From GM7GCV1 sp965222065 (lineage in GTDB: Bacteria; Pseudomonadota; Gammaproteobacteria; Pseudomonadales; GM7GCV1): DNA of 64,000 nucleotides. The stretch is taken from NCBI GenBank assembly GCA_965222065.1, contig OZ244933.1, positions 2,170,001 through 2,234,000 on the forward strand, in the 5' to 3' direction. The notes beneath the pieces were generated by a model that searched no databases, was not told where the DNA came from, and was given only the letters and a program-made list of their open reading frames with translations. The translations under genes were made by a program, and so were the position numbers. This document shows positions 35,148-43,578 of the stretch, one piece after another. Each line of letters begins with the position of its first letter. Within the stretch, counting starts at the first letter, position 1.

Positions 35148-36029
35148 TCAGGCAAACAAGTCCGGGACGACAGCTGATGTCGGTACCGATTGAATAGTCC
35201 AGTGGTTTACTCCCCATTCAAGAATGCATTCGTTTGATTCCGTTTTAAGGTCGACAGGAGGATTAAGTCCAAGGATTCCTAGTGCGGCAAGCAGATTCTC
35301 CCCGCTCTTGTTCGAGTCCAGTGCCGGGGCGTGAGTCTGTTTACTAAGCTTTTGCCCCTGACCGTTCATAACCATGGGTAGATGGCCGTATTGGGGCGAG
35401 GGGGCATTCAGCAATTGATGTAACTGGATTTGGCGAGCGGTGGAATCGAGCAGGTCTGCGCCACGAATCACATGTGATATCTCCTGCAAGGTATCGTCCA
35501 GTGCCACTGCCAGCTGGTAGGAAAACAAGCCGTCACGACGCCGCACAATAAAGTCACCGCCCAGCTCCGCAGGGGAAAAAGTCTGCGCGCCTAAAATCAG
35601 GTCGTTCCAGCTGGTGTTTTCCGGTTCCAGTCGAACGCGAATGGCTGTATCGCCTTCAAAGTCCAGATGTCGATTGCGACAGTGACCGTCATACACGCCA
35701 TCAAGCTCTTTGATTCGATGCCGGGGACAGTCGCATGCATATAGCTTTCCCGCCTTTTTTAACTGGTCAAAGTAGTCCTGGTAGATAGCGAGGCGCTGGC
35801 TTTGAAAAACAGCCTCACCATCCCAGTAAAGGCTGTGATCTTCCAGTTGTTGAATAATGAGCTCTTTGGCGCCGGGCATTTCCCTGGGAGGATCCATATC
35901 TTCAATCCTGAGCAGCCATACACCCTTGTTTACCCTGGCATCCAGATAACTGCCAAGGGCGGCAACCAGGGAGCCAAGGTGCAAGGGTCCGGTAGGAGAG
36001 GGAGCGAATCGACCGATATAGGAGGTCAT
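35148..36029 (-). CDS. gluQ: Glutamyl-Q tRNA(Asp) synthetase
   Basis: Attaches glutamate to the queuosine base in the anticodon of tRNA-Asp. 293 residues, a shortened glutamyl-tRNA synthetase lacking the anticodon-binding domain. HIGH-like motif FAPSPTGPLHLGSLVAAL, zinc-site segment ACDCPRHRI with a second cysteine in CRNRHLDF, and KLSKQTHA as the KMSKS motif. The neighbour dksA is upstream by 54 nt in the same direction, an arrangement conserved from E. coli to Pseudomonas. Confidence 0.95.
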   Translation of the reverse strand: MTSYIGRFAPSPTGPLHLGSLVAALGSYLDARVNKGVWLLRIEDMDPPREMPGAKELIIQQLEDHSLYWDGEAVFQSQRLAIYQDYFDQLKKAGKLYACDCPRHRIKELDGVYDGHCRNRHLDFEGDTAIRVRLEPENTSWNDLILGAQTFSPAELGGDFIVRRRDGLFSYQLAVALDDTLQEISHVIRGADLLDSTARQIQLHQLLNAPSPQYGHLPMVMNGQGQKLSKQTHAPALDSNKSGENLLAALGILGLNPPVDLKTESNECILEWGVNHWTIQSVPTSAVVPDLFA

Positions 36030-36083
36030 GTCACATGAAGTGCCAGCGCAGCGGACTAAAGGCTGCGCGGGTGGTAGAGGGGA

Positions 36084-36530
36084 TTAGCCGACGAGCTGCT
36101 TTTCTTTAATTTCGTCTAGCGTTTTGCAGTCAATGCACAATGTGGCTGTTGGGCGAGCTTCCAGTCGACGAATACCAATTTCAATACCGCACTGGTCGCA
36201 AAAACCGTACTCGTCATTCTCAAGCAAATCGAGTGTTTGGTCGATTTTCTTGATGAGCTTACGCTCACGGTCGCGGGTACGAAGTTCCAGGGCAAATTCC
36301 TCTTCCTGAGTGGCGCGATCCGCCGGATCAGGGAAATTGGCTGCTTCGTCCTTCATGTGGCTCATGGTGCGATCCACTTCTTCCATCAGCTCGTGTTTCC
36401 ATGCGTGGAGAATTTTCTTGAAGTGCTCTCTTTGCGCTTCATTCATGTATTCTTCATTTTTCTTGGGCTGGTAAGGCGCAATACCATGGATATCCATGCT
36501 GTTAGCTGCAGCGGTTGGTTTTTTTGCCAT
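36084..36530 (-). CDS. dksA: RNA polymerase-binding transcription factor DksA
   Basis: Cofactor of ppGpp in the stringent response; it enters the polymerase secondary channel. 148 residues (151 in E. coli). The coiled coil carries the tip aspartates in FPDPADRATQEEEFALELRT, and the C4 zinc finger is CDQCGIEIG with CIDC further on. It leads a minus-strand run dksA-gluQ-pcnB-folK-kinase-panB. The 123-nt gap to the divergent sfsA should hold both promoters. Confidence 0.97.
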   Translation of the reverse strand: MAKKPTAAANSMDIHGIAPYQPKKNEEYMNEAQREHFKKILHAWKHELMEEVDRTMSHMKDEAANFPDPADRATQEEEFALELRTRDRERKLIKKIDQTLDLLENDEYGFCDQCGIEIGIRRLEARPTATLCIDCKTLDEIKEKQLVG

Positions 36531-36653
36531 ATCGGTCAGACCTGTATTGTTGCCGAAAAAAATTAGGCGGCGAAATTACCAGAACTAAGGGGCTGAATCC
36601 AGTGATTTTTACTTATATATTTCGCCGCGACAGAGTGGCCAGAGAGGCTGATT

Positions 36654-37376
36654 GTGCACTTTGAGCCGCCATTGTTACAAGGATATTTCCAGCGGCGGTA
36701 CAAACGCTTCTTCGCCGATGTCATTCTTGACTCGGGAGAGGCGGTCGTGGCGCATTGCCCCAATACGGGTAGCATGAAGAATTGTCTGGTTGAGGGCGGC
36801 CGCTGCTGGGTATCCACAAGTGACAACCCCAAGCGAAAACTGAAATACACACTGGAAGCAGTGACGGCCAAACACGGAGGGATGGCCGGGATTAACACGG
36901 GTCGAACAAACAAATTGATTGCCGAGGCGCTCGGAAACAGTGTTATCACTGAGTTGTCCATGTACACGACCATTGAGTCCGAAGTTCGTTTTGGTGAGGA
37001 AAACAGTCGTCTGGATTTTTGCCTCAGTATGGGATCGGGGCTCGACATCCCGGCGCAATCCTGTCTTGTCGAGGTGAAGAATCTCACACTGGGACGAAAG
37101 GGGGGACTAGGCGCTTTCCCCGATGCGGTGACCAGCCGTGGTACCAAACATCTCAGAGAGCTGTTGTTTGCCAGACAGCAAGGCTACCGGGCCGTGCTCT
37201 TGTTCTGTGTCCAGCATTCCGCCGTCGATCATGCCTCTGTGGCTGGCGACATCGATCCGGTTTATGCCAGCACCTTGCAGGAGGTAGTCAGCGAAGGCGT
37301 AGAGGTGCTGGCTTATGGAACCAGGATGTCCAGGGACGCTTTTGTTGTGGATCACCCCATACCCTTTCAGCTTTAG
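36654..37376 (+). CDS. sfsA: Sugar fermentation stimulation protein SfsA (nuclease-like)
   Basis: 240 residues. Motifs: RRYKRFFADVILDSGE, AHCPNTGSMKNCLVEG, SRLDFCLS and VEVKNLTLGRKGG with the PD-(D/E)xK-type acidic-lysine pair, then FPDAVTSRGTKHLREL. The family binds DNA and is now regarded as a possible nuclease; its role in E. coli sugar use is indirect. The start is GTG at 36654, with GAGAGG 7 nt upstream. It is divergent from dksA. Confidence 0.9.
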   Translation: MHFEPPLLQGYFQRRYKRFFADVILDSGEAVVAHCPNTGSMKNCLVEGGRCWVSTSDNPKRKLKYTLEAVTAKHGGMAGINTGRTNKLIAEALGNSVITELSMYTTIESEVRFGEENSRLDFCLSMGSGLDIPAQSCLVEVKNLTLGRKGGLGAFPDAVTSRGTKHLRELLFARQQGYRAVLLFCVQHSAVDHASVAGDIDPVYASTLQEVVSEGVEVLAYGTRMSRDAFVVDHPIPFQL

Positions 37377-37409
37377 ACATGGCATCCGCTGGTTAAGTTG
37401 GTCAAACAG

Positions 37410-37438
37410 TTGGCTTGCGGGGCAACTTTCATTAGAAT
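37410..37438 (+). promoter_or_regulatory. Predicted promoter of trpL-trpE
   Basis: TTGGCT (37410-37415) and TAGAAT (37433-37438) are spaced by exactly 17 nt, close to sigma-70 consensus. Transcription would begin about 37445, almost at the trpL ATG (37447), so the leader peptide would be read from a leaderless or nearly leaderless mRNA. Confidence 0.55.
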
Positions 37439-37446
37439 CGCGCACC

Positions 37447-37530
37447 ATGATAATTTTCCATCTTTCTATCCGCACTCTCGCCGAGCTGCCTCAGACTGCC
37501 GCCAACTGTTGGCGTGGCTGGTGGGCCTGA
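37447..37530 (+). CDS. trpL: trp operon leader peptide
   Basis: A 27-codon frame ending in CWRGWWA: three tryptophans in the last six residues, the hallmark of a trp attenuator peptide. It lies 79 nt before trpE and directly after a good promoter. No Shine-Dalgarno sequence precedes the ATG, which agrees with translation of a leaderless mRNA, as reported for trpL in Sinorhizobium and Corynebacterium. The Trp codons overlap an inverted repeat (37500-37514), so a stalled ribosome would change downstream folding. Detected from sequence alone. Confidence 0.7.
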   Translation: MIIFHLSIRTLAELPQTAANCWRGWWA

Positions 37531-37568
37531 TCGTTCACGACTTTATAAAGTCGGCAACCTTCAGTTGC
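37500..37568 (+). promoter_or_regulatory. Alternative RNA structures of the trpE attenuator
   Basis: Three hairpins: CGCCAAC/GTTGGCG (37500-37514, across the Trp codons), the palindrome CGACTTTATAAAGTCG (37538-37553) and GCAAC/GTTGC (37554-37568). CAACTG (37503-37508) could instead pair with CAGTTG (37562-37567), which competes with the first and third. No T run follows, so the output may not be an ordinary intrinsic terminator. Confidence 0.45.
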
Positions 37569-37609
37569 ATAACCAGTAGACGCAGATAGAAGCAGGATAG
37601 AAAGAAGCC

Positions 37610-39103
37610 ATGTCCCCTGAAAAATTCGCCGAACTAGCGGCACAAAACTACCAGGAAATTCCCGTTACCCGAACGCTGTTGGCCGATTTGGATACACCCT
37701 TAAGTGTCTATTCAAAACTGGCAGTGGCCCCATATACCTATTTGCTCGAGTCGGTTGAATCCAGCGAGAAGTGGGGCCGGTACTCAATTATCGGGCTAAA
37801 GGCAGAAGAGTTCGTCAGTGTCAGCGGTGAAACAATAGAACTGACCAAAGACGGAGAGACCAGCAGTTTTACCCGGGAAGATCCCCTGGCTTACCTGCAG
37901 GAATATATTCGTGAGCTGTCGGTGCCCGAGCTGGATGATTTGCCACGTTTTGCCGGCGGCCTGGTAGGCTATATCGGTTATGACGTAGTGCGCTATGTCG
38001 AACCACGCCTGAAAGATACGGTTCCGCCCGATGAACTGGGTGTGCCGGATATCCTGCTAATGCGCTCACGCGACCTGGTGATTTTCGATAATTTTGCGGG
38101 CACCCTGACGCTGGTTACTCATGTGGCGGCGGACAATGATAACGCCTATGGGAATGCCCAGCAGCGTCTGGATGAGATTGAGCAGACATTACAGAGCAAA
38201 CAACCTGAACTGACGGAGGTCACCCTGGGCGCGCCGCACCTGGATGAATCCAGGCTTAAATCCAGCCTTGGCCAGGAAGGATATGAAGCGGCCGTTGATA
38301 AAATCAAGGAATACTGTGTTGCGGGTGACATCATGCAGGTCGTGCCGTCACAGCGACTGAGCATGGAGTTTTCCGAGGATCCGATTAATCTCTATCGGGC
38401 CCTGCGCGCGGTAAATCCTTCGCCGTATATGTATTTTATGGACCTGGGTGATTTCCAGATTGTCGGGGCCTCGCCCGAGATTCTGGCCAGGCTGGACCAT
38501 GGAGAGGTTACTGTGCGACCGATTGCCGGAACCCGCCGTCGCGGGAGAACGGAAGAGGACGATCTGGCGATGGAAAAAGACATGCTCGATGATCCCAAGG
38601 AAATCGCAGAGCACCTGATGCTTATTGACCTGGGCCGAAACGATGCAGGGCGTATTTCCCAAACAGGCACGGTTAAAGTGACCGAGCAAATGGTCGTGGA
38701 GCGCTATTCCCATGTGATGCACATTACGTCCAACGTGGTGGGGCAGCTTAAACCAGAACTCGATGCCATTGATGTCTTGCGTGCCGTACACCCTGCCGGA
38801 ACCCTCAGCGGCGCGCCCAAGATTCGCGCGATGGAAATTATTGACGAAATTGAGCCCGTTAAGCGCTGTATTTATGGCGGGGCAGTCGGCTATATCGGCT
38901 GGAATGGTGACATGGATATGGCCATTGCCATCCGCACCGGAGTGATTAAGGACAACACGCTTTACGTACAGGCCGGTGGCGGCATTGTGGCGGACTCGGT
39001 GCCGCGCCTGGAGTGGAAAGAAACCATGAACAAGGCAAGGGCCCTGTTGCGAGCAGCTTCCCTGGTACAAAATAAACCAAAGGTTGAAGGGGGCTCGTCA
39101 TGA
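37610..39103 (+). CDS. trpE: Anthranilate synthase component I
   Basis: Makes anthranilate from chorismate, with TrpG supplying ammonia. 497 residues. The tryptophan feedback site includes LLES in YTYLLESVESSEKWGRYS; catalytic motifs are VPSQRLSMEF, PSPYMYFMDLGD, PIAGTRRRGRTEEDD and GTLSGAPKIRAMEIIDE. A preceding Trp-rich leader peptide suggests attenuation. It overlaps trpG by 4 nt (ATGA). Confidence 0.97.
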   Translation: MSPEKFAELAAQNYQEIPVTRTLLADLDTPLSVYSKLAVAPYTYLLESVESSEKWGRYSIIGLKAEEFVSVSGETIELTKDGETSSFTREDPLAYLQEYIRELSVPELDDLPRFAGGLVGYIGYDVVRYVEPRLKDTVPPDELGVPDILLMRSRDLVIFDNFAGTLTLVTHVAADNDNAYGNAQQRLDEIEQTLQSKQPELTEVTLGAPHLDESRLKSSLGQEGYEAAVDKIKEYCVAGDIMQVVPSQRLSMEFSEDPINLYRALRAVNPSPYMYFMDLGDFQIVGASPEILARLDHGEVTVRPIAGTRRRGRTEEDDLAMEKDMLDDPKEIAEHLMLIDLGRNDAGRISQTGTVKVTEQMVVERYSHVMHITSNVVGQLKPELDAIDVLRAVHPAGTLSGAPKIRAMEIIDEIEPVKRCIYGGAVGYIGWNGDMDMAIAIRTGVIKDNTLYVQAGGGIVADSVPRLEWKETMNKARALLRAASLVQNKPKVEGGSS

Positions 39104-39678
39104 TTTTAATGATCGATAATTATGACTCGTTCACCTACAACGTGGTGCAGTATCTGGCCGAATTGGGGGCCGAGATCAATGTGGTGCGTAATGACGAACT
39201 GTCTGTGGCTGATGTAAAGGCACTGAAGCCGGAAAAAATTGTGGTGTCTCCCGGCCCCTGTACGCCAAACGAAGCGGGAATATCCGTGCCGTTAATACGT
39301 GAAATGGCCGGCGTGGTTCCTATTCTGGGTATCTGCCTGGGGCATCAGAGTATTGGCCAGGCCTTTGGTGGCGATATCATTCGTGCACGAGAAGTCATGC
39401 ACGGCAAACTTTCGGATATTTATCACCGGGAGGAGGGGGTCTTTCGCCACCTGAGTATTCCGTTTGAAGCCACTCGCTATCACTCGCTGGTCATTGACAA
39501 GAATACCTTGCCCGACTGTCTGGAGGTGACGGCCTGGACCCTGACAGAAGATGGCCAAATGGACGAAATTATGGGTGTTCGACATAAGGACTTGCCGGTA
39601 GAGGGCGTGCAGTTTCACCCCGAAAGCATATTGAGCCAGCATGGCTATGATTTGCTGCGTAATTTTCTTAAAGATTAA
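39100..39678 (+). CDS. trpG: Anthranilate synthase component II, glutamine amidotransferase
   Basis: The glutaminase subunit, 192 residues of the class I amidotransferase fold. DNYDSFTYNVVQYL at the start, the nucleophile cysteine in ILGICLGHQSIGQAFGG, and the His-Glu of the triad in VQFHPESILSQHG. Because folate genes are nearby in the wider window, a shared role as PabA is possible, as in other bacteria with one such protein. It is translated together with trpE. Confidence 0.95.
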   Translation: MILMIDNYDSFTYNVVQYLAELGAEINVVRNDELSVADVKALKPEKIVVSPGPCTPNEAGISVPLIREMAGVVPILGICLGHQSIGQAFGGDIIRAREVMHGKLSDIYHREEGVFRHLSIPFEATRYHSLVIDKNTLPDCLEVTAWTLTEDGQMDEIMGVRHKDLPVEGVQFHPESILSQHGYDLLRNFLKD

Positions 39679-39711
39679 AGCTTGAAGACTAAACATCGGG
39701 AGTAAGCCTGG

Positions 39712-40737
39712 ATGCAAACATTTATCGCAAAAGTAATCGAGCGGCAGGATCTTTCTGTCCAGGAAATGCGTGAAGCCATGACGACGATCATGACGGGCGA
39801 AGCCACGGATGCCCAAATCGGCGGATTTTTGGTCGCGCTACGGATGAAAGGTGAAACTGTTGACGAGATTACCGGTGCGGCGCAGGTAATGCGTGAACTG
39901 GTCACCCCTGTCAACCTGACCGCTGATCATCTGATCGATACCTGTGGGACGGGGGGCGACGGGTCGAAAATATTTAATGTATCTACGGCCAGCGCCCTGG
40001 TGGCGGCAGCCTCGGGTGCGCACGTTGCCAAACATGGCAATCGTTCGGTCAGTTCCAAAAGTGGCAGCGCTGATTTGCTGGAGGCGGCCGGGGTCCGGCT
40101 TGATTTAACGGCGGATCAGGTAGCGCGTTGTGTCCAGGAAAAAGGCGTCGGCTTTATGTTTGCGCCGGCACATCATGGTGCCATGAAATACGCCATTGGC
40201 CCGCGCAAGGAACTGGCAACGCGAACCATCTTTAATTTTCTGGGTCCACTTACCAATCCTGCCGGTGCTCCCAACCAGGTGCTGGGGGTATTCTCCAGAC
40301 ACTGGTTACGTCCAATTGCCGAGGTCCTGCATAATCTGGGAAGTCGCCATGTCATGGTGGTTCACTCGGAAGATGGTCTGGATGAGATCAGTATTGCCGC
40401 AAAAACCTTTGTCGCCGAATTACGCAATGGGCAAATTCGCGAATATGAGATTACACCGGAAGACTTTGGTATCCAGAGCACATCCCTGGACGCGCTTCGG
40501 GTAGAAACGGCGGCGGAAAGTCTGGCCCTGATTGAAGAGGCTTTTGACGATAGCAGTTCATCGGCGGCGGATATGATTGCGCTGAACGCGGGTGCAGCTA
40601 TCTATGTATCGGGGATTGCCAGCACGCTTCAAGAGGGCGTTCGGGTTGCCGAAGACCTGATCGGTTCCGGGCACGCAAAAATCAAGATGCAGGACTTCGC
40701 TGAATTTACCCGCATGTTGAAGGATATTGAACAATAG
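39712..40737 (+). CDS. trpD: Anthranilate phosphoribosyltransferase
   Basis: Second step of tryptophan synthesis, anthranilate plus PRPP. 341 residues. Substrate motifs: DTCGTGGDGSKIFNVST (PRPP loop), KHGNRSVSSKSGSADLLEA, FAPAHHGAMK and RTIFNFLGPLTNPAG. It is a stand-alone enzyme, not fused to TrpG as in enteric bacteria. 33 nt after trpG and 8 nt before trpC. Confidence 0.97.
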   Translation: MQTFIAKVIERQDLSVQEMREAMTTIMTGEATDAQIGGFLVALRMKGETVDEITGAAQVMRELVTPVNLTADHLIDTCGTGGDGSKIFNVSTASALVAAASGAHVAKHGNRSVSSKSGSADLLEAAGVRLDLTADQVARCVQEKGVGFMFAPAHHGAMKYAIGPRKELATRTIFNFLGPLTNPAGAPNQVLGVFSRHWLRPIAEVLHNLGSRHVMVVHSEDGLDEISIAAKTFVAELRNGQIREYEITPEDFGIQSTSLDALRVETAAESLALIEEAFDDSSSSAADMIALNAGAAIYVSGIASTLQEGVRVAEDLIGSGHAKIKMQDFAEFTRMLKDIEQ

Positions 40738-40745
40738 GAATTTCC

Positions 40746-41540
40746 ATGGCTGTTCCGACAATTCTGGAAAACATCAACGCAAGAAAACGCGAGGAAATAG
40801 CGGAGCGCAGTGACCGTGTACCGCTGACAGAGCTGAAAATCAGGGCAGCTGACCAGCCTGCTGCCAGGGGTTTTGTGCGAGCAATGGAGGCCCGGCTAGC
40901 GCAAGGGCAGTCGGCGATTATTGCTGAAATTAAAAAAGCATCACCGAGCAAGGGCGTCATTCGTGAGGATTTTCACCCGGATGACATCGCCTGCAGCTAT
41001 GCTCGTGCAGGTGCGTGTTGTCTCTCTGTGCTGACCGATCGCGATTATTTCCAGGGATCGGAGGAATATCTGGTACAGGCCCGGGCCGCCTGTGAATTGC
41101 CGGTTATTCGTAAGGATTTCCTGATCGACCCGTACCAGATTTATGAAGCGCGGGCGATTGGTGCGGACTGTGTTCTTCTTATCGTGGCATCACTGGAAAA
41201 AAACCAGTTGTTGGATCTGAATAACCTGGCACTTGAGATAGGACTGGATGTCCTTATAGAAGTACATAATGAAGCCGAGCTGGATATTGCTCTGGAAACC
41301 GGCAATCGTTTGATTGGTATTAATAACCGCGATCTGCATACCTTTGAAACCAGTCTGGAGACAACACTGGAATTACTGGACAAGATCGGGGATGAGCGAA
41401 TACTGGTTACCGAGAGTGGTATTCTGGAGCCAAAAGATGTTCAAACCATGCGCTCGGCAGGCGTGAATGCTTTTTTGGTCGGGGAAGCCTTTATGCGAGC
41501 GAGTGATCCGGGCGAAGCGTTGCGAAAACTATTCTTCTGA
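40746..41540 (+). CDS. trpC: Indole-3-glycerol phosphate synthase
   Basis: A TIM-barrel enzyme of 264 residues that closes the indole ring. Motifs: IIAEIKKASPSKGVI with the catalytic lysine, LSVLTDRDYFQGSEEYL, VIRKDFLIDPYQIYEARAIG, LIGINNRDLHTFE and LVTESGI. It is not fused to TrpF. Its last 12 nt overlap the convergent CRP-like gene; trpF, trpB and trpA are elsewhere. Confidence 0.97.
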   Translation: MAVPTILENINARKREEIAERSDRVPLTELKIRAADQPAARGFVRAMEARLAQGQSAIIAEIKKASPSKGVIREDFHPDDIACSYARAGACCLSVLTDRDYFQGSEEYLVQARAACELPVIRKDFLIDPYQIYEARAIGADCVLLIVASLEKNQLLDLNNLALEIGLDVLIEVHNEAELDIALETGNRLIGINNRDLHTFETSLETTLELLDKIGDERILVTESGILEPKDVQTMRSAGVNAFLVGEAFMRASDPGEALRKLFF

Positions 41541-42182
41541 ATCGTCTTCCTTGGTGGCACCCAGCAGGATAACCGTCATCCCCTGGGCATAGATTAGCCC
41601 CATATCCTGCATATCCTTGAGAATTCGCCCTGCCATTTCGCGGGAACAACCCACTATCCTGGCAATTTCCTGGCGGCTGATTTTCAGCTGTACACCATCC
41701 TCCACCTGAATGGCTTCGGGCAGTTTGCACAGATCGAGCAAACAGCTGGCCACGCGACCGGTAACGTCGAGAAAGGCAAGATCCAGTACTTTTTTCGTGG
41801 TCGATCGCAATCGTGCAGCGACCTGGGAATCCAGGGCTTTCATCAGGCTGGGATAGATTTTTGCCAGTTCATGGAAACGCTTGTAATCCATTTGCCCAAT
41901 AACACAGTCGGTACGTGTTTTCACGCTGGCACTGCGGTGTTGTTCGCCCTCTTCGTAGACGCCAAGTTCACCAAAAAATTCGCCTTCCGAAAGATAGGCA
42001 AGGATCATCTCCCGGCCGTTCGAGTCCGTCACACTGACGGTCAGTGTCCCTTCCAGAATGTAGTAAAGGCTGTCACTAATTTCGCCAGCTTCAATAACAC
42101 TGGTCTTGGCAGGAACCGTTTTGGTCTCGCAGTAAGCGAGATATCGGTCAATGTATTCTATTTCTTTTCGATTTGTTTCCAA
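41529..42182 (-). CDS. CRP-family transcription regulator, second paralogue
   Basis: 217 residues: a cyclic-nucleotide-binding domain and a winged helix-turn-helix. The binding pocket keeps E72 (GEFFGELGVY) and R83-S84 (HRSASVK), and the hinge has TT at 128-129, so cAMP binding is possible. The recognition helix GCSREMAGRIL keeps R181, E182 and R186, the DNA-contacting residues of E. coli CRP. The wing and C-terminus differ (GMTVILLGATKEDDSEE). The start is probably TTG at 42182, because AGGAG lies 6 nt upstream; a TTG five codons earlier has none. It is 53 nt downstream of a second CRP gene, apparently a tandem duplicate that diverged. Which sites it controls is unknown. Confidence 0.85.
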   Translation of the reverse strand: METNRKEIEYIDRYLAYCETKTVPAKTSVIEAGEISDSLYYILEGTLTVSVTDSNGREMILAYLSEGEFFGELGVYEEGEQHRSASVKTRTDCVIGQMDYKRFHELAKIYPSLMKALDSQVAARLRSTTKKVLDLAFLDVTGRVASCLLDLCKLPEAIQVEDGVQLKISRQEIARIVGCSREMAGRILKDMQDMGLIYAQGMTVILLGATKEDDSEE

Positions 42183-42235
42183 GGGGTTCTCCTGCAACTG
42201 GATGCAGATACTACTGGGGGATAAATCGTTTATTG

Positions 42236-42931
42236 TTACCGGGTGCCGTAGATCACCATTGTCTTCCCATGAACCTCGATAAGCCCTTGCTCTTCAAGTT
42301 CTTTCAGGACCCGGCCAACCATTTCCCTGGAACAGCCTACAATCCTGCCAATTTCCTGGCGAGTGATCTTGATTTGCATGCCATCCGGGTGGGTCATGGC
42401 GTCCGGCTGTTTACAAAGTTCCAGCAAGCAGCCGGCAACGCGGCCAGTGACATCCATAAAGGCAAGATCGCCAACTTTACGAGTAGTGCGCTTTAATCTA
42501 TTGGCAATTTGTGAGCCGATGGAGAACAGGACTTCCGGATAAACTCTCCAGAGCTCAAGGAATTTCGAGTAGCTGATTTCAGCAACTTCACAATCAGTTT
42601 TAGCCCGGATCCAGGCACTGCGATTGCGGTCTCCTTCGTTAAAAATGCCAAGTTCACCAAAAAATTCATTTTTGTTGATATAGGCAATAATCATCTCACG
42701 GCCCTCATCGTCCTCAAGTACCACGGTGACGGTGCCAGAAATAATATAAAAAAGAGACTCCCCCTGTTCGCCCGCAAAAATAATGGTACTTTTGGCCGGG
42801 TAGCGACGTCTCTGGCAGTGCTGTAAAAAAGCCTCCATATTGGCAACCGGACGACTGGCCGCAAGTGCCTCAAAATCACGCTGTCTGTCAGCGGGAATCA
42901 GGCGTTGCGATAAGAACTTTTTGGCTCTCAT
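42236..42931 (-). CDS. vfr: cAMP-activated global regulator CRP/Vfr
   Basis: 231 residues, very close to Pseudomonas Vfr and E. coli CRP. The cAMP pocket holds E93 (FFGELGIFNEG) and R104-S105 (NRSAWIRAKTDCEVAEISY); TT at 149-150 is in the hinge; the recognition helix GCSREMVGRVL has R202, E203 and R207, and the end KTMVIYGTR matches CRP. The N-terminus is about 20 residues longer than in E. coli. Divergent from the osmC gene; a CRP-type palindrome sits between them and suggests autoregulation. Confidence 0.92.
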   Translation of the reverse strand: MRAKKFLSQRLIPADRQRDFEALAASRPVANMEAFLQHCQRRRYPAKSTIIFAGEQGESLFYIISGTVTVVLEDDEGREMIIAYINKNEFFGELGIFNEGDRNRSAWIRAKTDCEVAEISYSKFLELWRVYPEVLFSIGSQIANRLKRTTRKVGDLAFMDVTGRVAGCLLELCKQPDAMTHPDGMQIKITRQEIGRIVGCSREMVGRVLKELEEQGLIEVHGKTMVIYGTR

Positions 42932-42994
42932 GTAGAGTGCATCCCTCTTTATATATTCATTAGCCGTTAATTCTCACCAATATTAGAGCAAATT

Positions 42995-43010
42995 TGTGGT
43001 AGTTAACACA
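42995..43010. promoter_or_regulatory. Candidate CRP/Vfr binding site
   Basis: TGTGGTAGTTAACACA fits the CRP pattern TGTG-N8-CACA exactly, with the fifth and twelfth positions off consensus. It lies 64 nt upstream of the CRP gene and between the divergent crp and osmC starts. A role in autoregulation is inferred. Confidence 0.5.
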
Positions 43011-43127
43011 GTTGGTTGAATAATCAGGTTTTTTGCCCCGGGGAAAAACAGGGTGGGCATTCATAAAAACGGACGCTTCTGATAATCTCCGCGCCTCTTT
43101 TTTGGCAATACGTTGAAGGTAGATAAC

Positions 43128-43547
43128 TTGAAGGGAAAGATACGTTGGCAGGGTGATGTGGTCTTTCAGGCCGAAAGTGGTTCAGGACACAGCATCACAA
43201 TAGATGGACCGCCGGATATGGGTGGTCAGAACAAGGGTGTACGCCCCATGGAGCTGCTACTTCTGGGGACAGCGGGTTGCTCAACCTTCGATGTGCTAAC
43301 CATGCTCAAAAAAGGTCGCCAGGACATCACGGACTGTGTTTGCGAAGTAGAAGCCGAGCGCGCAGATGCCGTTCCCGCTGTCTTCACCAAAATACATTTG
43401 CACTTTGTGGTAACAGGTCACGGCCTTAAGGAAAGCCAGGTTAAGCGTGCCGTGCAGCTCTCGGCAGAAAAGTACTGCTCGGCATCAATTATGCTTGATG
43501 CGGCGGGGGTCGATATTACCCACGATTACGAAATTATCGAAGCTTAA
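43128..43547 (+). CDS. OsmC-family protein
   Basis: 139 residues. Family motifs: SGSGHSITIDGPPDMGG, RPMELLLLGTAGCSTFDVL with the first redox cysteine, and VQLSAEKYCSASIML with the second. OsmC/Ohr proteins reduce organic peroxides with this Cys pair; this is the YhfA-like subgroup that lies next to crp in many gammaproteobacteria. The start is probably TTG at 43128: AAGG precedes it and the protein then begins MKGKIRWQG as in relatives. A TTG at 43113 would add five residues. Confidence 0.87.
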   Translation: MKGKIRWQGDVVFQAESGSGHSITIDGPPDMGGQNKGVRPMELLLLGTAGCSTFDVLTMLKKGRQDITDCVCEVEAERADAVPAVFTKIHLHFVVTGHGLKESQVKRAVQLSAEKYCSASIMLDAAGVDITHDYEIIEA

Positions 43548-43578
43548 AGCTACCTGCGTTGCTCTTGCGGCGTTTAAA

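Noticed and set aside
37538..37568. Intrinsic terminator of the trp attenuator
   Set aside because: Hairpins are present but no T run follows; reported only as alternative structures.
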